Below, piece after piece: positions 8,533 to 17,499 of a DNA stretch of 64,000 nucleotides. A model generated the notes under the pieces. It was given only the letters and a program-made list of their open reading frames with translations. It did not search any database and was not told where the DNA came from. Origin of the DNA: Paenibacillus xerothermodurans (GTDB lineage: Bacteria; Bacillota; Bacilli; Paenibacillales; NBRC-103111); the NCBI RefSeq assembly GCF_002220865.2, contig NZ_NHRJ02000010.1:43506-107505 (forward strand). The letters run 5' to 3'. Positions within the stretch are counted from its first letter, which is position 1, and each line of letters starts with the position of its first letter. Made by a program: the position numbers and the translations under genes.

Positions 8533-9357
8533 ATGTTTGAATTACTGTTGATTCTTCTCTTGATTTACACCCTGTTCCCGGTGATCCGGCACAGACAGAT
8601 TGCATCCGCCCGCTTCAGAGCGATTCGGCGGCTCGAATTAAGCCGGAAATCCCGTGCCATCACGCTTATTCACAGGCAAGAGACGCTCAGCTTTCTCGGG
8701 ATTCCTTTTCGGAGCTACATCGACATCGACGATTCCGAGCAGATTCTGCGGGCGATCCGGCTCACTCCGGACGATATGCCGATCGACCTGGTCCTGCACA
8801 CGCCCGGCGGGCTGGTGCTGGCTTCGGAGCAAATCGCCGAAGCATTGAACAAACACCCGGCAAAGGTTACCGTGTTCGTCCCGCATTATGCGATGTCCGG
8901 CGGCACCATGATCAGCTTGGCGGCGGATGAAATCGTCATGGATGAAAACGCCGTGCTGGGACCCGTCGATCCGCAGTTAGGCCGCTTTCCGGCAGCTTCG
9001 ATTATTGAGGTCACGAAAATAAAAAAAGCAGACGAGATCAGCGACAACACACTGATCATGGCGGATATTGCTAAGAAGGCGATCCGGCAGGTACGGAATT
9101 TTGTTAAACAGCTGCTTACGCCGAGGATGGGTGAGGCGAAAGCATTGGAAGTAGCGGAGCTGTTGTCGGGCGGCCACTGGACGCACGACTACCCGCTGGG
9201 CGGCAAAGAATTGAAGCAGCTCGGATTGGCCGTGCGCTTCGGACTGCCCCGGGAGATATATGAGCTGATGGAATTGTATCGGCAAAATCCTTCGCGCAGA
9301 CCGACCGTCCAATACATACCTCTTCCATACCAAAGCAACCGGAGAAACAATTCATGA
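8533..9357 (+). CDS. SDH-family Clp-fold serine proteinase, membrane-anchored
   Basis: The 274-residue protein starts with one hydrophobic segment (LLLILLLIYTLFPVI) and continues with a ClpP/SppA-like domain. DLVLHTPGGLVLAS and YAMSGGTMISLAADEIVM carry the oxyanion loop and the expected catalytic serine; MDENAVLGPVDPQLG follows. This is the SDH (serine dehydrogenase proteinase, DUF114-like) family, thought to cleave peptides or membrane proteins at the membrane surface; natural substrates are unknown. The start has AAGGGGAGC upstream. A hairpin without a T-run follows at 9364-9386. Confidence 0.85.
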   Translation: MFELLLILLLIYTLFPVIRHRQIASARFRAIRRLELSRKSRAITLIHRQETLSFLGIPFRSYIDIDDSEQILRAIRLTPDDMPIDLVLHTPGGLVLASEQIAEALNKHPAKVTVFVPHYAMSGGTMISLAADEIVMDENAVLGPVDPQLGRFPAASIIEVTKIKKADEISDNTLIMADIAKKAIRQVRNFVKQLLTPRMGEAKALEVAELLSGGHWTHDYPLGGKELKQLGLAVRFGLPREIYELMELYRQNPSRRPTVQYIPLPYQSNRRNNS

Positions 9358-9699
9358 GGCAGCAGCCGACTACGTTCTAGTCGGCTGTGGTGCTGTGATT
9401 GTGGTTTTGTGTGTGCTCATTTTTCACGTATATTCAGGCAATGCTATGCATCTGCTGCACTAGTACGCCATATCGCTCCGCACTGATGTCCTTGCATTCA
9501 CCTGGTCCGACCTGCGAGATTCGGGATGAGCAACTATATATTCCACTTTATCGTTGACCCAAAATGCAGTATAATATAATATTGATAGACGATAATAAAA
9601 ATATCGTTGCCGAGTATGCAGCATACAGGCGGACGAACAAGGCAACTGCCTTTGTTCTTCCGCCATTCTATGTTCAAGACAGATAGAGAGGTGATAACG
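9358..9699. other. Intergenic region with a hairpin and the trhO promoter
   Basis: A perfect 9-bp hairpin (AGCCGACTA/TAGTCGGCT, 9364-9386) follows the protease gene but lacks a T-run, so it is only a weak terminator candidate. TTGACC (9554-9559) and overlapping TATAAT boxes (9570-9580) form a probable promoter for trhO, with a short 15-base spacer for the second box. Confidence 0.5.
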
Positions 9700-10602
9700 A
9701 TGAGCAAAGACTATCAAATATTGCTTTTTTATAAATATGTACCTGTACCCAACGCAGAAGAGTTTACTGCCGAACATCTGCAGTTTTGCAAACACCTTGG
9801 CGTGAAAGGACGCATTCTGATCGCTGACGAAGGAATCAACGGCACAGTGTCCGGTACTGTTGAGCAAACGGAACGCTACATGGCTGAGTTGCGCCGGAAT
9901 CCCCTATTCAGCGATATCGTGTTCAAGATTGATGAGAGTGCCGACCACGCGTTCAAGAAGATTTTCGTTCGTTACAGAAAAGAACTTGTCACGCTTCGCT
10001 ACGATAAAAAGCTGAACCCTGTCACCGATGGCGGCGGGCGTTTGAAGCCGAAAGAATTCCATGAACTGCTGCAAAGAGATGACGTCATCGTACTGGACGG
10101 AAGAAGCGGCTACGAATATGACCTCGGCCACTTCCGCAACGCGATCCGGCCTGATGTAGATTCTTTCCGCGAGTTTCCCGAATGGATCAGGGAGAACATG
10201 CAGCAGCACAAGGATAAAAAAATTATCACCTATTGCACTGGCGGTATCCGCTGTGAGATGTTGACTGCCGTGATGAAAAATGAAGGCTTCAATGATGTGC
10301 ACCAATTGGACGGCGGCATTGTTACCTACGGTAAAGATCCTGAGGTGAAAGGCCGCGGATTCGACGGAAGTTGTTACGTGTTCGATGAGCGTATTGCTGT
10401 ACGTGTCAACCAAACCGATGAAAGTACCGTGGTAGGAAAATGCCACCACTGCGGCGCACCAACCGAAACGTATATCAACTGCAAGGATGACACCTGCCAC
10501 CATCAGCATCTGTGCTGTGACGACTGCCTCACCACACAACGCGGCTATTGTTCCGCAGAATGTGAAACACACGATATGGCAGTTGCCGGTGCAAAGTACT
10601 GA
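9700..10602 (+). CDS. trhO: tRNA uridine(34) hydroxylase TrhO
   Basis: The 300-residue protein belongs to the UPF0176/YbfQ family of rhodanese-fold enzymes that hydroxylate uridine 34 of tRNA to 5-hydroxyuridine. It has an N-terminal acylphosphatase-like part (GVKGRILIADEGINGTVSG), a rhodanese domain with the active-site loop ITYCTGGIRCE, and a C-terminal cysteine-rich region (CHHCGAP, CKDDTCHHQH, CCDDC) that may bind metal. I chose the ATG at 9700, which follows AGAGAGGTGATAACG. A promoter lies at 9554-9580 and a strong terminator follows. Confidence 0.93.
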   Translation: MSKDYQILLFYKYVPVPNAEEFTAEHLQFCKHLGVKGRILIADEGINGTVSGTVEQTERYMAELRRNPLFSDIVFKIDESADHAFKKIFVRYRKELVTLRYDKKLNPVTDGGGRLKPKEFHELLQRDDVIVLDGRSGYEYDLGHFRNAIRPDVDSFREFPEWIRENMQQHKDKKIITYCTGGIRCEMLTAVMKNEGFNDVHQLDGGIVTYGKDPEVKGRGFDGSCYVFDERIAVRVNQTDESTVVGKCHHCGAPTETYINCKDDTCHHQHLCCDDCLTTQRGYCSAECETHDMAVAGAKY

Positions 10603-10631
10603 TTAAAAACAATTAGATAGCACATCTAAAT

Positions 10632-10680
10632 GCAGCGGCAGTCGGGACATTGATTTGATCCCGACTGCCGCTGCTTTTTT
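10632..10680 (+). terminator. Rho-independent terminator of trhO
   Basis: A perfect 16-bp stem (GCAGCGGCAGTCGGGA at 10632-10647 with its complement at 10659-10674) is followed by six T. Confidence 0.9.
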
Positions 10681-10728
10681 ATAAGATTCACCACGGTACA
10701 CTCGCTGAGAAACTCCGTTGATACTTTG

Positions 10729-12156
10729 TCACGTATTATTAAGCTTGTCTTTGCTCCACCTGATCAACACCGCAAAGCCTAACGCGAATGCGACGACCAT
10801 GCCGCTGAAAGTCACAAACAGTGCAATCCATTCAAAAATTGAATACTCCCAGATTTTATTCCAATCTATCGTTCCTTTTAAATCTTCGATGACCTGGTTC
10901 ATGCCGTAAATCCCGCCTATCACCGTGTATATGGTGAGAATCAGCAGCAAGTAATTCTGGCGCTTCGCTGAAAATTGGCCTTGATATTCAAACAAGTCGG
11001 TAAGCGTCTGTTTGACGTCGAGGTAGAGCTCATCATTACCATAAGTTTTTCGCAGCTGCATAAAAATCTCCCTGCCCTGAGACTGAGAGACCAGCTCCAA
11101 GAAAAAGTATTTTGAAGAAAACGTTGTGATAGAGCGAATCAGATGTTCAACGTCTTCGTGATCTTTTTCCACCTGGATCTGCGAATACCGGTTGGACAGT
11201 TTGAGCAGTACGATTTTATGAAATAAATTGAGCAGCATACCATAGTAGTATTCTCCGTACATCTGATTAGCCAATACGCTAAATTGATCAGGGTCGGACG
11301 TTAAGCAGTTGAAAGAGTGTTCATTCACAATATAAAATGTGTCCGGGCTCCACCTCACATAGCCGTGAGTTCTGCAGTAATCTTTGATATAGTCCGTGTT
11401 GGTGGCGCTGATGTATGGCTCACCTTTGCTGTTTATCCCGTCGAGCTGCGCTGCTCTGTATAAGTCATGGTTGGCGATTGAACTTCCATTCTCGAAGCAG
11501 TACATAGCTTGCACGTACATTCTTTCATCCACAAAAAACGGCAGTGTCTCGAAATATGCACCTACCATGCCTGCTTTATCCAAGCATGGCACGATGAAAG
11601 GAGTCAGCCGCTGAAAAATGAATTCCTCGATTTCTTTAAATTCCGCATTTTCACACACAATATAGGTGGCGTCATCCTGAGCGTTGACATCCTCAAGCAC
11701 TCTGAACCGATTCGCAAACTCAACAGCCAACGAGTAATCGGTGTGCGCGGCTGTGAGCTCCGTGCGAATAGTGATCAGCCCGAGCTGAAACGGACACAAA
11801 AAAATGTCCACCGATATGATGCGGAAAGGAATTGTAAACAGCTGTGTTTTTAGCTCGCAATCGTGCCGCATGGGCTTGGAGAACCTCTGAAAGCAGTCCG
11901 CGTTCTCTTGGTGTGGGAACAAAATATTTGCGGTGAACGGCAAATAATATCTTTCCATATTCCGATGGGACACGCGGTAATCATCACCGTAATAGGCGTC
12001 CTCCAGACGCAAGTTATTCAGCGAGAAAAATTCAAAGCCATGCTGTTGTATTTGCTGTTTCAGATCCAGCTGGCAGTTTTGCTTCAGGGAAAAAGGAAAA
12101 ATGAAATTATGCAGAGCTCGTGTGGCCTGTTTTTCCTCTAAATTTGCCGCAGCCAT
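10729..12156 (-). CDS. CorA-like two-helix membrane protein
   Basis: The 475-residue protein has a long soluble N-terminal part, then two membrane segments close to the C-terminus. The first ends in IYTVIGGIYGMNQ, which contains the YGMN signature of CorA-type divalent cation channels; the second is WIALFVTFSGMVVAFALGFAV. It is longer than CorA proteins (usually about 320 residues), and its N-terminal part shows no domain I recognise. The loop after GMN lacks the acidic MPEL-like motif. It could transport metal ions or be a sensory relative. GGAGGGG precedes the ATG by 6 bases. Confidence 0.68.
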   Translation of the reverse strand: MAAANLEEKQATRALHNFIFPFSLKQNCQLDLKQQIQQHGFEFFSLNNLRLEDAYYGDDYRVSHRNMERYYLPFTANILFPHQENADCFQRFSKPMRHDCELKTQLFTIPFRIISVDIFLCPFQLGLITIRTELTAAHTDYSLAVEFANRFRVLEDVNAQDDATYIVCENAEFKEIEEFIFQRLTPFIVPCLDKAGMVGAYFETLPFFVDERMYVQAMYCFENGSSIANHDLYRAAQLDGINSKGEPYISATNTDYIKDYCRTHGYVRWSPDTFYIVNEHSFNCLTSDPDQFSVLANQMYGEYYYGMLLNLFHKIVLLKLSNRYSQIQVEKDHEDVEHLIRSITTFSSKYFFLELVSQSQGREIFMQLRKTYGNDELYLDVKQTLTDLFEYQGQFSAKRQNYLLLILTIYTVIGGIYGMNQVIEDLKGTIDWNKIWEYSIFEWIALFVTFSGMVVAFALGFAVLIRWSKDKLNNT

Positions 12157-12314
12157 CCGCTTCCCCTCCGATCCGGCGCATACATCACTTTAACCAAGCA
12201 AGCATTTGTGTGAACCACACACATGCTTCCAGCAGCAGCAGCCGAAGCCGGTGCTTGGGCGATCCGCTGTGAGCAGCTGCCGAAACCCATACGGCAGTAT
12301 GGAATAATTGAGCG

Positions 12315-12557
12315 GTGAAAACCCGATGGCAAATGCGGACGCGCCTTAAAGGAATCCATGCGGTAACACCATTAATTGTCGAGTATGAAGATACCCCCAT
12401 TGACTATATGCAGTGTTATGAATTGGACTCCACTACACTGCAAGAATATGGCTATCAGAGTAAAGAACGAGTTTTTGGTATGGACCAATTTATTGGAGAA
12501 CATGAGAAGAGTGGTTTTTACAAGGTTATTTTCGGGAGTTATTGGTTGATCCAGTAA
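12315..12557 (+). CDS. Hypothetical protein or gene fragment
   Basis: Up to 80 residues. The part from about residue 7 on (RTRLKGIHAVTPLIVEYEDT, later YGYQSKERVFGMDQFIGEHE) reads like a folded protein, and its AT-rich codons differ from the GC-rich flanks. No clear ribosome site precedes any start. It may be the end of a transferred or truncated gene. I do not recognise it. Confidence 0.33.
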   Translation: MKTRWQMRTRLKGIHAVTPLIVEYEDTPIDYMQCYELDSTTLQEYGYQSKERVFGMDQFIGEHEKSGFYKVIFGSYWLIQ

Positions 12558-12614
12558 AAGTTAGCTTGTCACCTCTCGACCAATGGACACGCTACCCCGG
12601 TCGAAACTGGATTG

Positions 12615-12643
12615 AAAAAAAGGCTGCCTATGACAAGGTAGCC
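12615..12643 (-). terminator. Terminator of the ATP-grasp operon
   Basis: On the minus strand GGCTACC and GGCAGCC form a stem with one mismatch, followed by seven T. It lies about 80 bases past the stop of the ATP-grasp gene and would end the leftward natural-product operon. Confidence 0.65.
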
Positions 12644-12721
12644 TAGTAGATAGTATGTGGTGTGTGAAATGAATGAATTATTCAGCTTCTAGGTGGAGCC
12701 CTCGATGGACGCCCCGAGAGC

Positions 12722-13687
12722 TCACATCCCCACTGCACTTCTGGCAGCAGCTTCTTGTATGAGAAAGGAGGCAAGCTGGGAGACGATAGAAACTTCTGCA
12801 TGCCGGTCGAATCCTTCGAACATCGGGCTGGGATTACATTCGAGCAGCACTGCCGAACCGTCACTGCCCAGTTTTACATCCACGCCGCTGAAGAGTAGGC
12901 CAAGCGCGCGGCACGCTCGGATGCTGAGCTTTGCTACCGCTGCACTGATCTCGGTCGCAGTCACTGCGGCCTCACCCGTGCGGTAATCGATAGCGCTGCT
13001 TTCGATCGCGAACGCTCCCAGGACTTTGCCATCGAGCACAAACACGCGTACTTCCTGACCCGGCACGAGCTGCTGAAACATGACAGGAGCATTCGCCAAG
13101 GCGGCTAAGCGCTCTGGCTCGAGATCTTCTTGCGATAGCTTGCGGCAGTGCGCTCCGCCGGCAACGGGCTTATACACGACATCCCGGCCATTGGCGAAAG
13201 CCTTCACCTGTGCCGCCTCGCTCGTCACGAGCGTAGCCGGAACCGGAATCCCCTCGCGGTGGAGGAACGCCATCTGAAACGGTTTGGCAAAATGAATCAG
13301 CAGCCTGTCTATGGGATTTACCAAAAGCTTATTCTGCAGCGGCAGACACTTCAGATAGGATAGCCATGCAGCGTAGCGTTCCCGCTGCGCGGCGTATGCC
13401 ACATATCCCTCCTGTCGGATTTGCGCTTCCAACGGCTGCGCATTGAATGCGGGCGTCGGAAGGTACAGCGCTCGAAGATAAAATACCTGCACGTCCTTCA
13501 ATGAATGGTCATTGTAGTATGAATCAGGCATACCGCTGCCGGTGCCAAGAGTAAGAGGAAACGGCAAAGTGGAGGTGTTGTCCATGATGAGCGGCTCTGC
13601 CCCTTGTTTTCTCAGCTCATCGGCTAAATATACGCAATGTCGTTCGTTGCCGGCTCCGATAATGCCTATCGTAGGTCGGCTTGTCAT
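12722..13687 (-). CDS. RimK-like ATP-grasp ligase, probable graspetide macrocyclase
   Basis: The 321-residue protein has an N-terminal PTIGIIGAGNERHC segment, then an ATP-grasp fold. DVVYKPVAGG carries an ATP-binding lysine, FQQLVPGQEVRVFVLDG the middle strand, and GVDVKLGSDGSAVLLECNPS the Asp, Glu and Asn metal ligands. ATP-grasp enzymes join a carboxylate to an amine or hydroxyl through an acyl phosphate. Graspetide ligases of this size form ester or amide bonds between side chains of a precursor peptide. The gene directly follows a 52-residue peptide gene with a TTxxxxEE motif, which is why I favour that role. The ATG at 13687 has GGGAGGAGATAGG upstream. An alternative is a general RimK-type amino-acid ligase. 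Confidence 0.72.
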   Translation of the reverse strand: MTSRPTIGIIGAGNERHCVYLADELRKQGAEPLIMDNTSTLPFPLTLGTGSGMPDSYYNDHSLKDVQVFYLRALYLPTPAFNAQPLEAQIRQEGYVAYAAQRERYAAWLSYLKCLPLQNKLLVNPIDRLLIHFAKPFQMAFLHREGIPVPATLVTSEAAQVKAFANGRDVVYKPVAGGAHCRKLSQEDLEPERLAALANAPVMFQQLVPGQEVRVFVLDGKVLGAFAIESSAIDYRTGEAAVTATEISAAVAKLSIRACRALGLLFSGVDVKLGSDGSAVLLECNPSPMFEGFDRHAEVSIVSQLASFLIQEAAARSAVGM

Positions 13688-13748
13688 CCTATCTCCTCCC
13701 AATTTGTTTGAAAGCGCTGCCCAAACTGGGCACGCCGACACGAATAAG

Positions 13749-13797
13749 ACCCTCGGAAAGCATGCCGCGTATTCAACGCCGACTGGCCTCCCGAGGG
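13749..13797. repeat. Inverted repeat between peptide and ligase genes
   Basis: CCCTCGG (13750-13756) and CCGAGGG (13791-13797) can pair in the transcript between the peptide gene and its ligase gene. A smaller perfect hairpin, TGCCCA/TGGGCA, lies next to it at about 13722-13736. There is no T-run, so this is a possible processing or attenuation structure, not a clear terminator. Confidence 0.4.
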
Positions 13798-13868
13798 GGT
13801 ATACAGGATGGGCAAGAGAATCGCTACGACTTATGCATCATCCTCAAGGTATTAAATAGAAATAAGTT

Positions 13869-14027
13869 CTAGCAGCCGCCTTCTTCGCCTATTGCCAATG
13901 TAGTATATATGATTCGTTCGTTCAGCTGGGCTCCCGCTGCATCTGACTGGTCTGCTGCATCATGGATGAAAAGCGCTTGATTCAATCGCTGCGTCTCTAG
14001 TTCGGCGATAAACAGATGTGTGTTCAT
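13869..14027 (-). CDS. Probable graspetide precursor peptide, 52 residues
   Basis: This short gene encodes a leader and a C-terminal core. The start MNTHLFIAELETQ contains LFIAEL, close to the LFIEDL leader motif I recall for the plesiocin precursor; a second similar segment, ALFIHDA, follows. The C-terminus is YTTLAIGEEGGC. TT, four residues, then EE matches the TTxxxxEE core of plesiocin-type (group 2) graspetides, where the two threonine hydroxyls form esters with the two glutamates. Only one core copy is present, and it ends in an unusual Gly-Gly-Cys. GGGAGGT lies 9 bases before the ATG. The next gene is an ATP-grasp ligase. The role is inferred from motif and context. Confidence 0.75.
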   Translation of the reverse strand: MNTHLFIAELETQRLNQALFIHDAADQSDAAGAQLNERIIYTTLAIGEEGGC

Positions 14028-14117
14028 TCTGATTCTACCTCCCAAGACTAATGGATTTATAAGCTCTCACCCATCCTCCTAGATGTTACCAAAATACTGC
14101 GTGGTTGACAAGCCATG

Positions 14118-15425
14118 TCAAACTTTGAAGGCACGCATCGCTCTACGCAGTTCGCGCAGATTCGGCCGTTTTCCGTACATTAGCACTCCCGTCCGATAAA
14201 TCCGAGCGGAAAGCCAGCCAAACACAGCGATGGACAACACAAGTATGCCGAGCGATAGTGCCACTTCCCACGCCGCCGGATCCGCGAGCCCGATACGCAG
14301 GAACATGACGAATGGTGCAAAGAACGGAACAAACGAGCAGATTTGAATAAACGCCGACGTTGGCTGTGCCATGCCGAATATGCCGATGTAAAACGCCGCC
14401 AACGACAAGAGTGTGAGCGGCATAAGCGCTTGCGCAAGATCCTCTGTCCGGCTGACCACGGAGCCCACGGCCGCGTACAAGACAGCATACAGCAAATATC
14501 CGGTAAGATAAAATATGACGGCATGCAACAGCAGCATTGGCTCAATACTGCCCGCATCAATGTTGAAGGCTGCCAACTGCTCCCGATTATGCGGCAGTAC
14601 GAGATTGATCAACAGAACCGCAACGTACACGCCAAGCTGCAGAAGGCCGACCAGAAACATGCCTCCGATCCTGCCAAACATCTGGGTGAGCGGTGATACG
14701 CTGGTGATTAGAATTTCCATCACCCGGGAGCTTTTCTCCGCCGTGATTTCACTGGCGATCAATTGACCTGTAATCATAACGCCCATGAACAGCGCGATGA
14801 TGAGCGTGTACACCAAGCCGAGAGCCATTCTTCGTTCCGCCTCCGTCTTGCCGTCGTCTGCCGTGCCGGTGTCTGTGTCAGCGGAAATCTGGAGCATATC
14901 AATGTCAACCGGGGAGAAGAGCAGCTTTTTCTGCTCATTGCTCAGTGGTGTGTCGTGCAGCACGGTTTCCGTCTTAATCTGCCGAAGCGCTGCTGTCAAC
15001 GCAGCCAACGTGCCTCTGTTCGGCACATCTACCGACTTGTAAGTCACCTTTGGGAAGCCGGCATCCGGACTTGCTTCGAACGTCAGGTACGCGTCGACGC
15101 TGCCATCGGCGATAGCTTGTTTCAGCGCGACCTCTGTATCTGATTGGGAACCGGTTGGCTTGAGCGGTATCAGCCGGACGTCTGTCTCTTGCTGCGCTTG
15201 GTCAAAGTAGGATTTCAGCGGTGCTGTTACCCCCGGGGCGGCTGCTTCGACAAAGCCGATCTTCTGTGGCTCTGTCGACTGCACCTTGCCCATGATGTAA
15301 GGCAGATTGCCAACCACGGACAGGATGATAGAGATGATGAGAATAGTAACTAAAAAAGCCTTCGTCCGCAGCTTATTCCGCATTGTAAAGGTCATTACAG
15401 TCACAAAGCTACTCAACAGCTTCAC
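14118..15425 (-). CDS. ABC-2 type transporter permease (NatB-like)
   Basis: The 435-residue membrane protein has one N-terminal membrane segment (AFLVTILIISIILSVVGNL), a large extracytoplasmic domain (to about residue 200), then about five segments. This is the layout of NatB/YhaP-type exporters. ITGQLIASEITAEKSSRVME is the conserved cytoplasmic loop of the family. It overlaps the ATPase gene by 17 bases. Its place between the lanthipeptide and ATP-grasp genes suggests peptide export or self-protection; sodium or drug export is the known role of relatives. Confidence 0.87.
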   Translation of the reverse strand: MKLLSSFVTVMTFTMRNKLRTKAFLVTILIISIILSVVGNLPYIMGKVQSTEPQKIGFVEAAAPGVTAPLKSYFDQAQQETDVRLIPLKPTGSQSDTEVALKQAIADGSVDAYLTFEASPDAGFPKVTYKSVDVPNRGTLAALTAALRQIKTETVLHDTPLSNEQKKLLFSPVDIDMLQISADTDTGTADDGKTEAERRMALGLVYTLIIALFMGVMITGQLIASEITAEKSSRVMEILITSVSPLTQMFGRIGGMFLVGLLQLGVYVAVLLINLVLPHNREQLAAFNIDAGSIEPMLLLHAVIFYLTGYLLYAVLYAAVGSVVSRTEDLAQALMPLTLLSLAAFYIGIFGMAQPTSAFIQICSFVPFFAPFVMFLRIGLADPAAWEVALSLGILVLSIAVFGWLSARIYRTGVLMYGKRPNLRELRRAMRAFKV

Positions 15426-16320
15426 CCACCGTTCTTATGAAGATTTCGTTGAGCGTCGGCTCAACAATCTCAAACCGTGTTAAATCTCCCTGTGCGAGAG
15501 CATGCTGCAATACCAGCTGCGCGGCTTCGGCACGTGCGATGTTCACCTCGTAACCGTGCTCATGTCGCGTCACTTGCCGCACGTGCGGGATGTTTTCCAA
15601 ACCGTGTAATTCTTGCCCGCCGATGTCAACCAGGACGCGCTCCCGCGGGAAGCGGCTTTTGATTTCCGCTACGCTGCCCTGCAGCACTGGATTGGACTTA
15701 TGCAAAATGGTGATATTACGGCACAGCTCCTCCACATGTTCCATACGGTGGGTGGAGAACAGGATCGTTTTGCCGCTGTCACGCAATTCCTTGACTGCGC
15801 TCTTCAACAGTTCAACGTTGACAGGATCCAATCCGCTGAAAGCTTCATCCAGGACGATAATACCGGGATTATGAATCACCGCCGCGATAAATTGGATTTT
15901 CTGCTGATTTCCCTTGGAGAGCTCTTCTACTTTTCTGTTGTAATACTCAGCGATATTGAACTTTTCCAGCCATTTCTTCAGATTCTTGTCCGCTGTCCTG
16001 CCATCCATGCCGCGCAGCCGCGCCAGATAAATCAGCTGCTCGTCCACTTTGAGTTTCGGATATAATCCTCGCTCCTCAGGCAAGTAACCGAGCCGCGGCA
16101 GCAGCTCGCGGCTGTAACTCCGGCCGTGATACCGGATACCGCCATCGTCAGGGTAAATCAATCCCAGCACCATTCTCATGGTCGTCGTTTTCCCCGCTCC
16201 GTTACCGCCCAGCAGGCCGTATATCTCACCTGCCGCAATTTCAAAACTAATGCCGTTCACAGCGGTTTTCCCGCCATACTGCTTGCACACCTGCTGTAGT
16301 TGTAATGGTGGTAGATTCAT
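15409..16320 (-). CDS. ABC transporter ATP-binding protein (NatA-like)
   Basis: A complete 303-residue ATPase. Walker A is LLGGNGAGKTTTMRM, the signature is LSKGNQQKIQ and Walker B with the catalytic Glu is GIIVLDEAFSGLDP. A C-terminal extension of about 80 residues (after the core domain) is typical of NatA/YhaQ-type partners. It drives the permease encoded next, whose gene overlaps it. In peptide-antibiotic clusters such pairs give immunity or export the product; that role is inferred here. Confidence 0.92.
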   Translation of the reverse strand: MNLPPLQLQQVCKQYGGKTAVNGISFEIAAGEIYGLLGGNGAGKTTTMRMVLGLIYPDDGGIRYHGRSYSRELLPRLGYLPEERGLYPKLKVDEQLIYLARLRGMDGRTADKNLKKWLEKFNIAEYYNRKVEELSKGNQQKIQFIAAVIHNPGIIVLDEAFSGLDPVNVELLKSAVKELRDSGKTILFSTHRMEHVEELCRNITILHKSNPVLQGSVAEIKSRFPRERVLVDIGGQELHGLENIPHVRQVTRHEHGYEVNIARAEAAQLVLQHALAQGDLTRFEIVEPTLNEIFIRTVGEAVE

Positions 16321-16339
16321 CAGATCTCTCCCCTTCTAC

Positions 16340-17494
16340 TCAAGCTTGCTGCCCGGTCGGCGTCCGGTCGAATTCGCGCGAACTATGCTGAATCCTTCGG
16401 CGAATCTCTTCGAGAAACTCGTGCTCCACTACCGAGTAACCGAACGGCTTCAACAGCCGGTCATATATTTCCTCCGCCTCCGCCAACGCCATGCGTGCCT
16501 CCGGCCAATTGCGCTGCCAAGTGAGCCATGCCGCCTGAAAACGCGGATACATCGGCTCCCGTCGGCTGATGCGGCCGGCAATCGTTTGCAGCTCGGCTGC
16601 CGAGGCAGCTCCCCCCCACAATACTTGGTGCGTGGCATACAAGCTATCGATGCCTTCGAGAGCAGGCGCAGCCGGTGCTGCTTTCCGGCGATACACAACG
16701 ATCGGACGTAACAGCTCGGCAGCCCGCTCCCTTTTTCCAGCAGCCATATTGTAATAGTACAGCAGCACGCGGAGTCCGGCCTCTTCCATACACTCGGCAA
16801 GCGATTGCAGCGGATGGTTAGCGGGCGCGATCAGCTGTTCCGCTTGGCGGATTAGGCGTGTCGGCCACCGCGCCGGCGTCGCGGCGCCATACAGCCAAGG
16901 AAGCAGCAGCACAGAGCACAAGTAGCGTTCGGCCCGGCGCCCGCCACGATGCAGCAGCCACACCACCGCGCCATCCGAATAGCCGCAGCCGGGGAAATGC
17001 GGTACGACGGACAGAAGAAAAACAGCAAGACTGATGAAGCCGGCAGCCTGCATCAAATATCCGGGATACGTGGACAAGTCGGCCAATAACATCGCAGCGC
17101 TGCCAAACAAAATACTGAACAGCGGACCTCCCGCCGCAAGCAGCTGCCATTTGGACGTCATCTCTTGTACGTTATCGGTCGCCGGTATGAATAAAACAAG
17201 CCCCCCAACGTTGGCCCAGCTCGTGTTTTCTCTCACGCGCAGCTTTTCACCATCGGTATCAATGGTAAGGAACGCTACAGTGAACTCTTTGAATCGCAAT
17301 CCCGCGGCAAATCCGCAGACGGTGTGTCCAAGCTCGTGCACGCATAGAGCAATCAAGCCGCCCAGAAGCACCAACACAAGATGGATGAAAAATTCGCGCT
17401 TATCCGGGATACACAGCGCCAAAACTAGCAGTACGCAGACCGCTGCGGCGATTACGATCAGCGGCCGGAACCACTTACGCGGCATAGCCGTCAT
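16340..17494 (-). CDS. M50-like membrane metallopeptidase
   Basis: The 384-residue protein has several N-terminal membrane segments with the zinc motif HELGH at residues 53-57, and later GYSDG. The second motif resembles the DG part of the LDG motif that supplies the third zinc ligand in site-2 proteases. About 180 soluble, alanine- and arginine-rich residues follow, perhaps helical repeats. It could cut a membrane-bound regulator or a peptide within the bilayer. I chose the ATG at 17494 because AAGGGGG precedes it by 8 bases; the longer frame would start at a TTG. The gene starts 5 bases after the preceding membrane-protein gene. Confidence 0.7.
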   Translation of the reverse strand: MTAMPRKWFRPLIVIAAAVCVLLVLALCIPDKREFFIHLVLVLLGGLIALCVHELGHTVCGFAAGLRFKEFTVAFLTIDTDGEKLRVRENTSWANVGGLVLFIPATDNVQEMTSKWQLLAAGGPLFSILFGSAAMLLADLSTYPGYLMQAAGFISLAVFLLSVVPHFPGCGYSDGAVVWLLHRGGRRAERYLCSVLLLPWLYGAATPARWPTRLIRQAEQLIAPANHPLQSLAECMEEAGLRVLLYYYNMAAGKRERAAELLRPIVVYRRKAAPAAPALEGIDSLYATHQVLWGGAASAAELQTIAGRISRREPMYPRFQAAWLTWQRNWPEARMALAEAEEIYDRLLKPFGYSVVEHEFLEEIRRRIQHSSREFDRTPTGQQA

Positions 17495-17499
17495 CCTCG

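Noticed and set aside
13542..13872. Two rightward open frames over the ligase start and the peptide-ligase gap
   Set aside because: Opposite-strand shadows of the ATP-grasp gene and intergenic hairpins, without ribosome sites.
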